Shown: in pieces, positions 9,954-18,990 of the stretch
Layout of the letters: each line of letters begins with the position of its first letter
Position numbering within the stretch: the stretch's first letter is position 1
NCBI GenBank assembly: GCA_025716855.1
Contig: JAIXMQ010000163.1
Coordinates: 1-21,552, forward strand
Source of the DNA: Pilaira anomala
Taxonomy: Eukaryota > Mucoromycota > Mucoromycetes > Mucorales > Mucoraceae
Length of the DNA: 21,552 nt
Direction: 5' to 3'
Translations under genes and position numbers: made by a program
The notes under the pieces: generated by a model
Told to the model about the DNA's origin: nothing
Databases searched by the model: none
Seen by the model: only the letters and a program-made list of their open reading frames with translations

Positions 9954-11265
9954 TTAACTCGGAAGAAAAATTACTGTAAACGAGTCTTTTTTTTTGGCAG
10001 AACTGTCTTCAAAGTTTTTTCTCTTAAAGACATCGGGACGGGTCATAGTTTTTCTTAACTGCTTTACAATTGTCGCAAAGTTTAAAACCGCAGCCAAATC
10101 CCTGTTCCAGACTCGGAAGTTATTACCATTATTATTGCTCACTGACTCTAAACATTTCTGATTTGTGCATCTGAAAATAAAAGTTTAGAGCTTGTATAAA
10201 AAGTCTAAATGATGTTTAAAAAAAGACCTACCTTAAGAGTCCGTGGCAGTTAACTATAGGGTTTTTGCTCCGTTGGTACGGTCTGGGGTTCTTGCATTTT
10301 TTAAAAGTCTCTAACAATGAGCTAGTACAAGTGGGGCAGACACTAGAAGTCTTGTATTCGTTAAGGAGGTACACCTGAAACCCCTCTTTTTTTCAACATT
10401 CTTCTAGTTCCTTTACCTCGAATTGGTTCATGAAATTTAGTATGAGCACCAGACCAGTCTCCGAAAACTAGTACGCTATCTTTTCCGAATTTTCTTCTTA
10501 CATAAATTACTTGCTAGTCTTTTGTCTGCCTGTACTTGGTTTATATATGAAGATAATTTAAGCTTTCGAAAAGGAAGTGTATTTTCAGGACGTTCTTCTT
10601 TCTTCTTATCTTCGTTTGAATAATATTGATATAAATCCTGACTAACTTCGGCTCTAGCTCTGATATAATTTTTGTACTTATTTATATCAACAGTGGAAGC
10701 AGCATGCAGACTTACCTTTTCTTCGGCTTCTTTAACATGCTCGGGTTTATACTTTTGACGAAGCTTTCTAAACTTGGTAGCTTTTGTTTCGACTGCTTTC
10801 TGGTTTCTAGTGTAGCGATATACCAATTTTTTGTCTTTTTCGCTATTTTCACTTACAATACAATAAGTCTCTCCGACCAGGATCTATCAGAACGCATTTT
10901 CCTAGAGTTGATACATGTTCTTGTAAAGATAGCTTCTCCAAATAATCGATATTTTCATCAACAGTTTTAGACAAAGTGCTTTTACTAGAGTTACCTTTGT
11001 TAGTATCTTCATTCTGTTTTATTACAGAAACAGCGATACCATCCGTCATAATAGTACCTCTAAATTGTATAGATTTAGCTTTGCCCTGTGGTTTAAGATA
11101 TTAAGAGGAAGTATCCTTTTACTATCTTTCTCATCTGTAGGCTTTTCTATTTTTATTTTTATTTTATTATTATTTTACGTATTGGTGCCCAACCTTTAGT
11201 GGTAAATTTATTATCTATTTTTCTATGTATCTTTTAAGCTGACTCAATTCTAGTTGGACCATATT
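9954..11265 (-). pseudogene. Fanzor/TnpB-like RNA-guided nuclease (RuvC + zinc ribbon), frameshifted
   Basis: Eukaryotic TnpB homologue, a family of RNA-guided DNA endonucleases. Visible on the minus strand, in order: an N-terminal stretch (11262-11050, broken); IQFRGTIMTDGIAVS just before the core; RuvC-I VLIDPGRRDLL with its Asp at 10884; a Lys/Arg-rich helical part with LPFRKLKLSSYIN; FGDWSGAHTKFHEPIRG; RuvC-II VYLLNEYKTS with Glu at 10359; zinc-ribbon CPTC at 10338-10327; a 61-bp intron (10231-10171); the second zinc pair CTNQKC; and RuvC-III VWNRDLAAVLNF with Asp at 10100. Splicing is what joins the two halves of the zinc ribbon. All three catalytic acids remain, but single-base shifts near 11165, 11085, 10853, 10487 and 10385 break the frame, several of them in homopolymers. 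Element B has removed or displaced the N-terminus. I am confident of the family and unsure whether all breaks are biological. Confidence 0.8.
10171..10231 (-). other. Intron in the Fanzor-like gene
   Basis: GTAGGT donor at 10231 and TTTTCAG acceptor ending at 10171, 61 bp. The exon phases match: AG plus A gives Arg, then CTNQKC, so the spliced product has a complete Cys4 zinc ribbon. The unspliced frame would lose it. Confidence 0.75.
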
Positions 11266-11267
11266 TA

Positions 11268-11426
11268 CTGTGCTTCCACTCTCAATTTACCGATTTTTTG
11301 AAAACTCCGCCCACTTTTTTGAAAAAAAATGGACGGTTGTGTGAGCATAAATTGCCCAAAAAAAACAGACTAATTTCCCATTTTCTTGAAGTTAGTTTGC
11401 CCAGCTTTTCTTAAATAAAATGACCA
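11268..11426. repeat. Left terminal inverted repeat of element B
   Basis: About 159 bp starting CTGTGCTTCCACTCTC. It is almost identical to the reverse complement of 12835-12991. Confidence 0.85.
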
Positions 11427-11467
11427 TTTTTTCTAAAAATAAATTAACCAAATTTTAGTCAAAACGT

Positions 11468-12772
11468 TTACATGGGTTCTTTATTTAAGCATTTAGAGAA
11501 AGCATTTATGGAATGTTGTATAAAATTTTGCAAGTGTTCAATAGGAACATCCGAACTCCCCTCTGTAACTCTTGTAGTAAAAGTTTCCACATCAGTCAAT
11601 TTAGTTCTTCTAACTTTATCTTTTAATACTTTCCAAAACATCTCGATGGGATTGAGTTCAGGTGAATAAGGTGGAAGGTACACAGGAGTGTAGCCTCTTT
11701 CTATAATTATAGGATCAACTATTTCTTTATTGTGAATTGGGGCGTTATCCATAACTATAAAAAATCCTTTCATGTTAGGGAATTCATCCATTATATCTAA
11801 CGTATCGCTGATGAACTGGACATAGTGACCAGCAGTAGTTCCTTTGGGTATAGATGATTCTACACTTCCGGATGCTTTTCGTTTTGTAGCCCCTACAACC
11901 TTTCGTTTCTTAACATTTCCTGGTTCTCTTATACTTAAATTCACAACACCAAATGCTGAAACTGCACCGATAATAGTATGAGAAATACCTCTGGCAGATG
12001 GGGACTCTATAATGGCTTCAGTACCACGTCTTGACCAAGCTCTTGTACGGCGCATGTTTATATCGAAACCTGATTCATCCAGAAAAACACAATTTTCCAT
12101 GTAAGACATACCTTTTTGTAGCCATTCTTCAACAAATATAGCACGAGCATCTAAAGTAGTTTGTTTGTTTCTGCCTACCGGATGGCGAGTTGCAACTTTG
12201 ATACTGAGATTGCACTCTTCTTTCATGAATTCAGCAACCCTACTTTTTTTGATTTCCAAACCTTCGAAACTTTTAACTAAATTCTCAACTGCATCTTGTA
12301 TAACGGCTGATGGATCATCATCGAAAAAATTTATCAAGTGCATCTTATGCTGATCATTGAGCTGGCTTTTAGGCCTATTAGGTGTACGGTTTGTTTTTTT
12401 AAATGGAATATTTTTTTCTGGATCATTGTTGTATGTTCGTTTCCATTTTCTAGCAGTTTCGTAGTTAATGTTGGCAGCTTTAGCAGCGTCACATGGTTTC
12501 ATAAGCTTTTCATGCAGAAAATAAAAATATCTCAGTCGATCTTCGTTTGAGTATTGATTATATACCGTCGCCCTTTCCTTCTTGGCAGGTACTTCTTCCG
12601 TATCAATGTCTTATATAGCCTCGGTCTCCGTAAGCACCTTTTTGTTTTTAATGTACTTTTGGAGGTCTGTTAACCTTTTTAACCGAAAAGAAGGTTCCGC
12701 AAGGTACGCAGAAGCTTCTTCGCCAGATTCATTTACGATCCCTCCTCGACCGTCCTCGTGAAAAAAATTCAT
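11468..12772 (-). pseudogene. Tc1/mariner DD34E transposase of element B, one premature stop
   Basis: The frame starts at the ATG at 12772 and runs 434 codons to 11468, with a single TAA at 12613-12611 (codon 54). The longest open part starts at a Met at 12502 (344 residues), but that begins inside the helix-turn-helix: the preceding in-frame residues (NEDRLRYFYFLHEKL) belong to it, so 12772 is the likelier original start. Catalytic DDE_3 motifs, numbered in the 344-residue part: FLDESGF (Asp142), VMDNAPIH (Asp252) and LPPYSPELNPIEMFW (Glu287), 34 residues between the last two, as in Tc1-type enzymes. Between them is a basic segment (KKRKVVGATKRKA) that may act as nuclear localisation signal. 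The protein would excise and insert DNA at TA. Only the one stop codon argues against activity; downstream re-initiation would lack half the DNA-binding domain. Confidence 0.8.
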
Positions 12773-12834
12773 TGTAGAAAGTAATCGTTAGTTAAATAAA
12801 AGTCAAAAAAATTGGTAAAATTATTTATAGAGAG

Positions 12835-12991
12835 TGGTCATTTTATTTAAGAAAAGCTGGGCAAACTAACTTCAAGAAAATGGGAAATTAGTCTGTTTTT
12901 TGGGCAATTTATGCTCACACAACCGTCCATTTTTTTTCAAAAAAGTGGGCGGAGTTTTCAAAAAATCGGTAAATTGAGAGTGGAAGCACAG
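12835..12991. repeat. Right terminal inverted repeat of element B
   Basis: 157 bp, reverse complement of 11268-11426 apart from a short A-run difference. Confidence 0.85.
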
Positions 12992-12999
12992 TATAATAA

Positions 13000-13209
13000 A
13001 ATACATCTAGTTTAAGTTTAAATCTTGATAATTTCTCAGCGGCAAGTAATCACAGCATTTCAGTACTTACACCAGTTATTGGCGTGAAGAGAGAAGCCTT
13101 TGACAGCGGGGACAAATTAACTCCTAGAATTTTAAGGGCATGCCAAGGTTGGATTAGACATTCTGTTTCATTTTTTGAACGCTGTTTAGCTACGGAAGGA
13201 AAACTTTGA
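13000..13209 (+). CDS. Conserved C-terminal peptide frame of unknown function in element A
   Basis: Plus-strand frame open from just after TAA at 12997 to TGA at 13209, opposite to the Fanzor-like gene, with no Met of its own. A TTTCAG at about 13050 could be a splice acceptor, so this may be a last exon. The final 40 or so residues (KLTPRIL..., then WIRHSVSFFERCLATE) match a peptide in element C (LTPRIM..., WILHSVSFFPRCLAME). Between the two copies Ser is TCA versus AGT, Leu TTA versus CTT, Ile ATT versus ATC, Ala GCT versus GCA, and the stop TGA versus TAA. Such changes keep the protein but not the DNA, which indicates translation on this strand. I do not recognise the family. It may be the tail of an element-specific protein. 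Confidence 0.5.
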   Translation, partial: NTSSLSLNLDNFSAASNHSISVLTPVIGVKREAFDSGDKLTPRILRACQGWIRHSVSFFERCLATEGKL

Positions 13210-13316
13210 TAATCAAAGTTTCTCAATTTAAATTAATAAAATAAAATTTCCAGAAATAATACTAAACTTTCCCCAAAAATACCAGTCATTTTTTCTCAAT
13301 AACTGCGTTTAATTTC

Positions 13317-13361
13317 CCCAAAAATCCAATCACTTTTTCCCAATAACCCGTGAAAATACAG
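13317..13361. repeat. Right terminal inverted repeat of element A
   Basis: Ends ACCCGTGAAAATACAG next to the TA shared with element C. It pairs with 9794-9838. Confidence 0.75.
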
Positions 13362-13363
13362 TA

Positions 13364-13457
13364 CTGGGTTTCCCACCATTTTTTCAAAAAATTGAGTGTA
13401 ATTTTTCAAAAAACGCTGCACTATTTTTTCAAAAAACTCAGACTATTTTTTCAAAAA
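13364..13457. repeat. Left terminal inverted repeat of element C
   Basis: 94 bp beginning CTGGGTTTCCCACC. It matches the reverse complement of 21026-21119 with one mismatch. Confidence 0.85.
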
Positions 13458-13533
13458 CGGACTAAGATTTTTTAAAAAAAAACTACCCTTATTTTTCTAA
13501 TAAAAATTAAAACCATGTGTGATCTTTTGACTC

Positions 13534-13912
13534 TATAAATTTGCAATGAGATCGTGACGTTGAATTTGACAAAGGTCTATTTGGAAGCACAAGTTAGCCT
13601 TACTTAGAAGATACGTTGAAAAACAGAAGTAATTGATAAAAGGGACGATATGCTACCAAATTCTTGTTATATCAGAAGGTTGATTTGATATAAAATCGAT
13701 CGATATCTCTGATGCCTTCTTATGAATATCTTTTCCTAGATCCAAAATGCCGTGTTAAACTACAACGCTTAACTTGCAAGTTCCAGTAATATATTCTTAG
13801 AGTGGTAAAAGCTTTTTTTATTAATATTGAAAAGTTTCTGCTTTTTAAGAGGAAGGTAAATGTGGTACAAAAAGGGGAAGGAATTAATGGGAGTCACGCC
13901 GCTCACTCAACA
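13534..13912 (-). repeat. 3' LTR
   Basis: 379 bp. It reads TGTTGAG...TTTATA in element orientation, so the inverted termini are TG...TA rather than the usual TG...CA. One base differs from the 5' LTR, in the AGAAGATACG versus AGAATATACG context near 13609. Confidence 0.92.
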
Positions 13913-13997
13913 AGGGTCCTACAATTTAATAATTCCTCCGACTTGATAAATTGTAATAATATACCGGTAGACTCTTATTTATTCCTTTTCCTTCTTT

Positions 13998-13998
<1 letters not shown>

Positions 13999-14037
<39 letters not shown>
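13999..14037. repeat. Long T-run (A-run in element orientation) after the pol stop
   Basis: About 39 T on the plus strand. In element orientation the pol stop codon TAA leads directly into the A-run. It lies about 90 bp from the 3' LTR. The bases directly next to the LTR (AGGACCCT) are not a good polypurine tract, so this A-run or GGAGGAATT near 13945 might serve for plus-strand priming. Confidence 0.6.
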
Positions 14038-14040
<3 letters not shown>

Positions 14041-17000
14041 GTTTTCTTTTCTTTCCTCTACTATCATTCTGATCCTCATTCTGCTCGACTTCGATTACTT
14101 TGGTAGTAGCTTCTTCATTTGACACGAGAAGATTCTTATACTGTAGATTGGTGCGAGGGCGCACCTTATACAATTTGATGTCATTAGCGTGTATTGGTAC
14201 AGGTAACTCTTCGGATCCATCGGCCACCTGAAATACGTCTCTGCCCAATAATCTCGAAATGGTGTATGGACCAATCCAACTAGGAATCATTTCATTCGAT
14301 AATTCTGTGAGGGCGAAGTTCTTGACAAAGACTTTATCGTATAGTCGGAACGTACGTGATTTGGTTTTCTTTGTGGCATCGTATCTTTTCTTCATTAATT
14401 CGTTTTTTAATACTAGGCGATCAATTGCATGAGGTAATATATTGTCATTGAGATTCAGAATTTCTAACAGCCGGTTGTCCAGAATAGCCTCTTCTACTTT
14501 TTGATACTCACTTGCAGCTGCCATTTCATCAATATGAGTTGTATTACTAGGATTAGAGAGAGATTTTTCCAGCGATTCGAAATCTTGTATATTCAGATCA
14601 TAATGCATACGAGGCTGCCTTCCATGTAACAAAAAGAATGGTGAGAACCCATGAGCTCCATGTTCATGTGTTCGTATCGTAAAGCACACAGCTGGTAACC
14701 ATTTAACCCATCCGCCAATATACATATCACACAGTCGGGACAACATACGTTTGATGGATTGAATTACACGTTCAACTTTTCCTTGTCGCTGCGAATGATG
14801 AGTGGGACCTACTAATAATTTGAGTTGATACCTTTTTAGAAAATTTGCAGTAATTTGTGACACGAAATGACTACCACCATCACAATAGATCTTGTATGGA
14901 ACACCATATCGACATATCCATTCGTATAGGCAAGTAACGGTTGCATCAGCAGTTTCAGCCGGGCTTGGATATGTTTCGACCCACCCAGAAAACATGTCAA
15001 TGATAACTACTACACAAACTAGTCCATGGTCAGGATTATGCATAGCGCAGAAATCAATCATAATCTCGCTAAGAGGACCTAGGGGTGGCGGACGTATAGG
15101 GCGTAACGGCAGAGTGGAAATCTTGCTACTATAACGAGCACATGATCCACACGACTCAACATACAGTTTGACATCATTAAAATAGCCAGGCCAGTAATAG
15201 TTTCTTGCGACCTTACCAAAAGTACTTGTGACACTTTGATGTCCAGATAGAATGTGATCATGGCACTGTTTGATTATCTCTAAGACTTCACTATGCTTAG
15301 CCACTTGTCTGATGCTTGCTTCTTCGTCAACTCTTGGTTTGTTTTTAATGAATATTTTTCCTTCCCTTTCGAAACATCTTAATAGAAATCGCTTTAGCTG
15401 GTACCTTTCTGTCAATGGAAACGAGTCTGGGAATGTCATATCCGTTAAATATTGCAGAGCAGCTTCATATCGATATGTAGGTAATCCTCCTAAAGATTCA
15501 TCAATGGCTGTATCCGTGTTTTCTACATTAGCAGCAGCGGCAGCAGTAAATATAATGGGGAGATAACCACGTTCAACATCAGCTATTTCAGCGGCTTCAT
15601 CTAATATGCGTTGCTTTTCCGAAGGTGGTTTATGGGGTCTCCTAGATAGCGCATCCGCATTGGCGTTATGAGAACCTGGTCGGTAATAAATATCAAAATC
15701 ATATTCCATTATAGACAATAACCATTTGACCATACGCACTGGAGAATCTTCTTTAATTGAGAGCATGTATTTAAGGGCGAGGTGATCAGTGTAAACCTTG
15801 AATGTATTGTTGAGTAGATAATAACGGAAATACTTGATAAAATAAACAATAGCTAGCATTTCAATTTCATATACTGCGTAATATATTTCTGCTCCTTGCA
15901 AAGAGCGACTGCCATAATATATTGGGTGTAATAGTTTTTCATCCGAATCATCTGCTTGTGCCAAAATTCCAGATATAGCTGTCTTACTTGCATCGGTATA
16001 TAACACAAAAGGTTTAGAGAAATCAGGGTGGGCTAAAATCGGTTTAGTTGTCAATAAATCCTTACAACGATCGAACGCATTTTGAGATTCTTGATTCCAC
16101 TGGAAACGAAAGTTTTTCTTCAATAGTTTGGTTAAAGGTTGAGTTTCTTCTGAAAATCGAGGCACAAAGCGTCTATAGTATTGGATTAACCCTAAGAAAG
16201 TTCTAACTTCACTTTGATTTGTTGGAACCGGCCAAGAGACTATGCGGTCGATCTTCTTCTGATCCATTTGGAAACCTGTAATACCACATATGTATCCTAA
16301 TAGCTTTAACTCCTGGTAGCCGAATTTGCATTTTGTTTTGGATAATGACATATTGTAATCAGAAACACGTTGTAATACTTTATCAAGTTGATTAAGATGT
16401 TCTTCAAATGTACTTGAATACGTCAGTCCATCATCTAAATAAATCATAAAGTGGCTCTTCATATCATGGAAGATTTGATCCATTGCTCTTTGCCAATACG
16501 ATGGTGCTCCTTGAAGTCCCATTGGTAGTACTTTCCAATGCCATAATCCATGTGGCGTAATAAATGCTGTATACTTACGACTTTCAGGGTCCAAAGGGGC
16601 TTGCCAATAGCCACGAAAGGCATCAAATATGGTGAAGTACTTTGCTTGTCCCAACTTGGTAAATAATAAATTGATATTTGGTAATGGATATTTGTCAACG
16701 ACAGTATGGCTGTTGATTGGTTTGTAGTTTAAACATAATCGATATGGTTCCTTAGTTGATACCGATGGATCAATTCTGACTTGTTCGGTTTGTTCTTCGG
16801 GGTCCTCTAATAAGCTAGGTGCTACTGTTGTATATGTAAAGTCCTTTTTTTTTGTGTTTCCTACATTAATGGTTCTCTCTATTGATTCAGATATTCTTCC
16901 TTTCGGTGCTGACAAAATATCATACGAATCCACTTCCAATTTCTCAATTTCTTGACCCTCTCCTTCCCATATGACTGTATTGTAAATATGACCTTTCTCT

Positions 17001-18988
17001 TGTTTTTGTTTTTCACCGGTTACGAACTTGACATCCGGGGCCTTTCCTTTAGCTTGTGGTCGTTTCTTCCGCTTATTTCGTTTGTTAATATCAGATGGAA
17101 TTAGTACCGTTCCAGCTGCCCAAGGACTATTGCTTCTTTCAATCATACCGTATTCTTCTAATTGAGCCAATGCTCCCAGTAGCCATTTATCAGCGTCATA
17201 TGGAATATTATAAGGAGGACAACTCACAGGGACCGCATTCGGTTTTAAGACAATTTTATACGGTTCATAATTCAAAGTTTTTATTTCAGAAAGATTGGTT
17301 ACAAAAATATGTTCATGTTTCAATATAATTTTACATAATTCTTTTTTTTGACTAAGAGGTAAATCTGGATTTATATCGAATTCTTTTTCAATAGTTGCTA
17401 ATTTCTGCTCTTGAGGGTCCAAAACACAGGCTGAATTAATCTTTGCCGTAATTACTTGAATATCTTCTTCTTCTACTCTTTCATTCTTATTACCAGGCAA
17501 ATACACCAAGCCATTTACGACTGAGGGAATTACAACATCCTGAGAATCTACCGTGAAACTTTCCATATATCTCTTCACTTCGATTTCATCTTTTTCAATA
17601 TTATCACGCACTTCCAGTTCTTTTGGATTTATTTCGCCTGTAGGAGTCAATACACCAATAACCGCACCCTTGGGCATACAAACCGCTTGGTCACTTCTTA
17701 TGTTAGCTATGAAAGTTACAGACTTCAAAGACTTATGTGATATGGTAGGACAAACAACAATACCAGAATTGATGGCTGACATACTTGCTTCCAAAATCAA
17801 GGCTTCATTTGAAGGAAGAAACGTAACGTCTTCCGACTGGAAAGTAACTTGTACTACTTCTTTAGGATCCAAAACCAGTTCTTGAGCTAGTTGTAGCTGC
17901 TTCCGATGACCTGATATATTGATCTGATTTACCTTTACTACAAGACCAGATCCAGTACTGGTAGTTTCATCTTTTTCTTGTTCCGAGAACCTAACTTGTT
18001 TGATATTGACTACAGAATTTCTACCGGTACCATCATGTAAATCAATGATTATAGGCTTATCATTAACAGCAGGGTCCACAAAATCAGACTCATTAAATAC
18101 CAGTTCCATTCGTTTTGTACTGAGGTCCGCGCTAGCACTGTGTAAAAAATCTCTTCCTAACAAGATTGCTGAATCTGAAGGGGCAACAACGATAAACTTT
18201 TGTGGGACCGAAATTTCTTCCGAGAAGTACAACATAACATTCTTCACCAAACCAACTGCTTTTTCAACCATACGACCACCAAAGTCTAACGAGATATTAG
18301 CGGGAGTGATCAAATGTTCTAGCTTGTTTTCCTTTAAGACTTGTAAGGGAATAATACTATCAGTAGCTCCACTATCAATCATCACTTCATACACCCGGTT
18401 ACCAATAATGACATGAGCACACATTAAATTTGAGAAAGTTCTTTCTTGCTCTTCAACAGGGAGATTACTAATAGCATTTTTGATTTGAGTCAATAATACA
18501 TTATTAACATCGTTGCTATCTGGAGACATAGAAGTAGTTCCTCTTCGACTTGGATCAAATCCTAATAGTGATTTTACAGCAGCATTCAAGGTAGGAGCAT
18601 ACGCCAGTAGTGTAGTAAGCGGCAAGGTAATATTAAGACTACGGACATAGGGCTCCATGGTAAATCTTCTGATTGTCTTTCCATCTGATGATAGTTCCAT
18701 AGGGTGATTCTTACGCATCTTTTCAATTAAAGAGGGGGGGTCGCGACCTTCACGAATAGCTTGATCGTCGATTTCCTTCTTTTCTTTCTTGACCTGTCGT
18801 GCATGGCTAGCTGCTTCGGCTCGCTTAGCTTTAATCATGGCTTTTCTTTCCTCCTCAGTTAAAATACTTTGCGCCAACAGTTCAGTTTGGATCATTTGTT
18901 CTACACCAGTGCTTGAATCAACATGCATAGGCTCCGTCTCTTCCATGGCATTTATTGCAATAGTAGGAATTTTACTTAGGGTACTCAC
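14036..18988 (-). CDS. pol: Ty3/gypsy Pol polyprotein
   Basis: 1650 codons counted from GTG at 18988; the frame is open from 19024, so it is probably made as Gag-Pol by a -1 shift from gag, not from its own start. Domains: aspartic protease MIDSGATDS (Asp205) with LLGRDFL at about 275; RT with SPWAAGTVLI (Trp623), YRLCLNY (Tyr749), FDAFRGYWQ (Asp789) and YLDD (850-853); RNase H YTDAS (Asp999); integrase His1243/His1250/Cys1280/Cys1283 zinc site and catalytic Asp1312, Asp1370, Glu1406 (DD35E); GPY/F module WIGPY at 1571-1575; and a charged, Lys-rich end. Together these mature the particle, copy the RNA and insert the cDNA. Odd: between Trp623 and Tyr749 are about 110 more residues than usual, basic then acidic and probably disordered. 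No stop or frameshift. Confidence 0.93.
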
Positions 18989-18990
18989 AC

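Larger units (their letters stand above)
11268..12991 (-). mobile_element. Element B: Tc1/mariner-like DNA transposon
   Basis: A 1724-bp element inserted in element A, with TA on both sides (11266-11267, 12992-12993) and long near-identical inverted repeats. It contains one minus-strand DD34E transposase gene. The TIRs differ mainly by a 2-base length difference in an A run, so the insertion is fairly recent. Its termini begin CTGTGCTTCCA, resembling those of A (CTGTATTTTCA) and C (CTGGGTTTCCCA). Confidence 0.85.
9794..13361 (-). mobile_element. Element A: TIR element carrying a Fanzor/TnpB-like gene, split by element B
   Basis: Ends are imperfect inverted repeats of about 45 bp: CTGTATTTTCACGGGTTATT at 9794 and the same 20 bases reversed at 13361, each preceded by TA (9792-9793 and 13362-13363). 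Without B the element is about 1.84 kb. It holds a minus-strand Fanzor-like pseudogene (9954-11265) and a plus-strand conserved frame (13000-13209), but no DDE transposase of its own, so it was probably moved in trans by a Tc1/mariner-like enzyme. The termini contain internal repeats: GTGAG...GAATTTTTGG units at 9820-9895, and two copies of a block of about 43 bp at 13270-13361. The right TA is shared with element C. Confidence 0.75.

Noticed and set aside
13000..13250. Minus-strand frame through the conserved peptide region, as a possible Fanzor first exon with a GTAAGT donor
   Set aside because: Both strands are open in A, but comparison with element C shows the plus-strand protein preserved by synonymous changes and the minus-strand protein diverged. 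The minus frame remains possible but is less supported.
13802..14122. Plus-strand frame rich in Phe
   Set aside because: Made of the 3' LTR, the 39-base T-run and antisense pol sequence.
16742..17122. The RT insertion as an intein
   Set aside because: No intein splicing motifs: no Cys/Ser start block, no TxxH, no terminal HN followed by a nucleophile.
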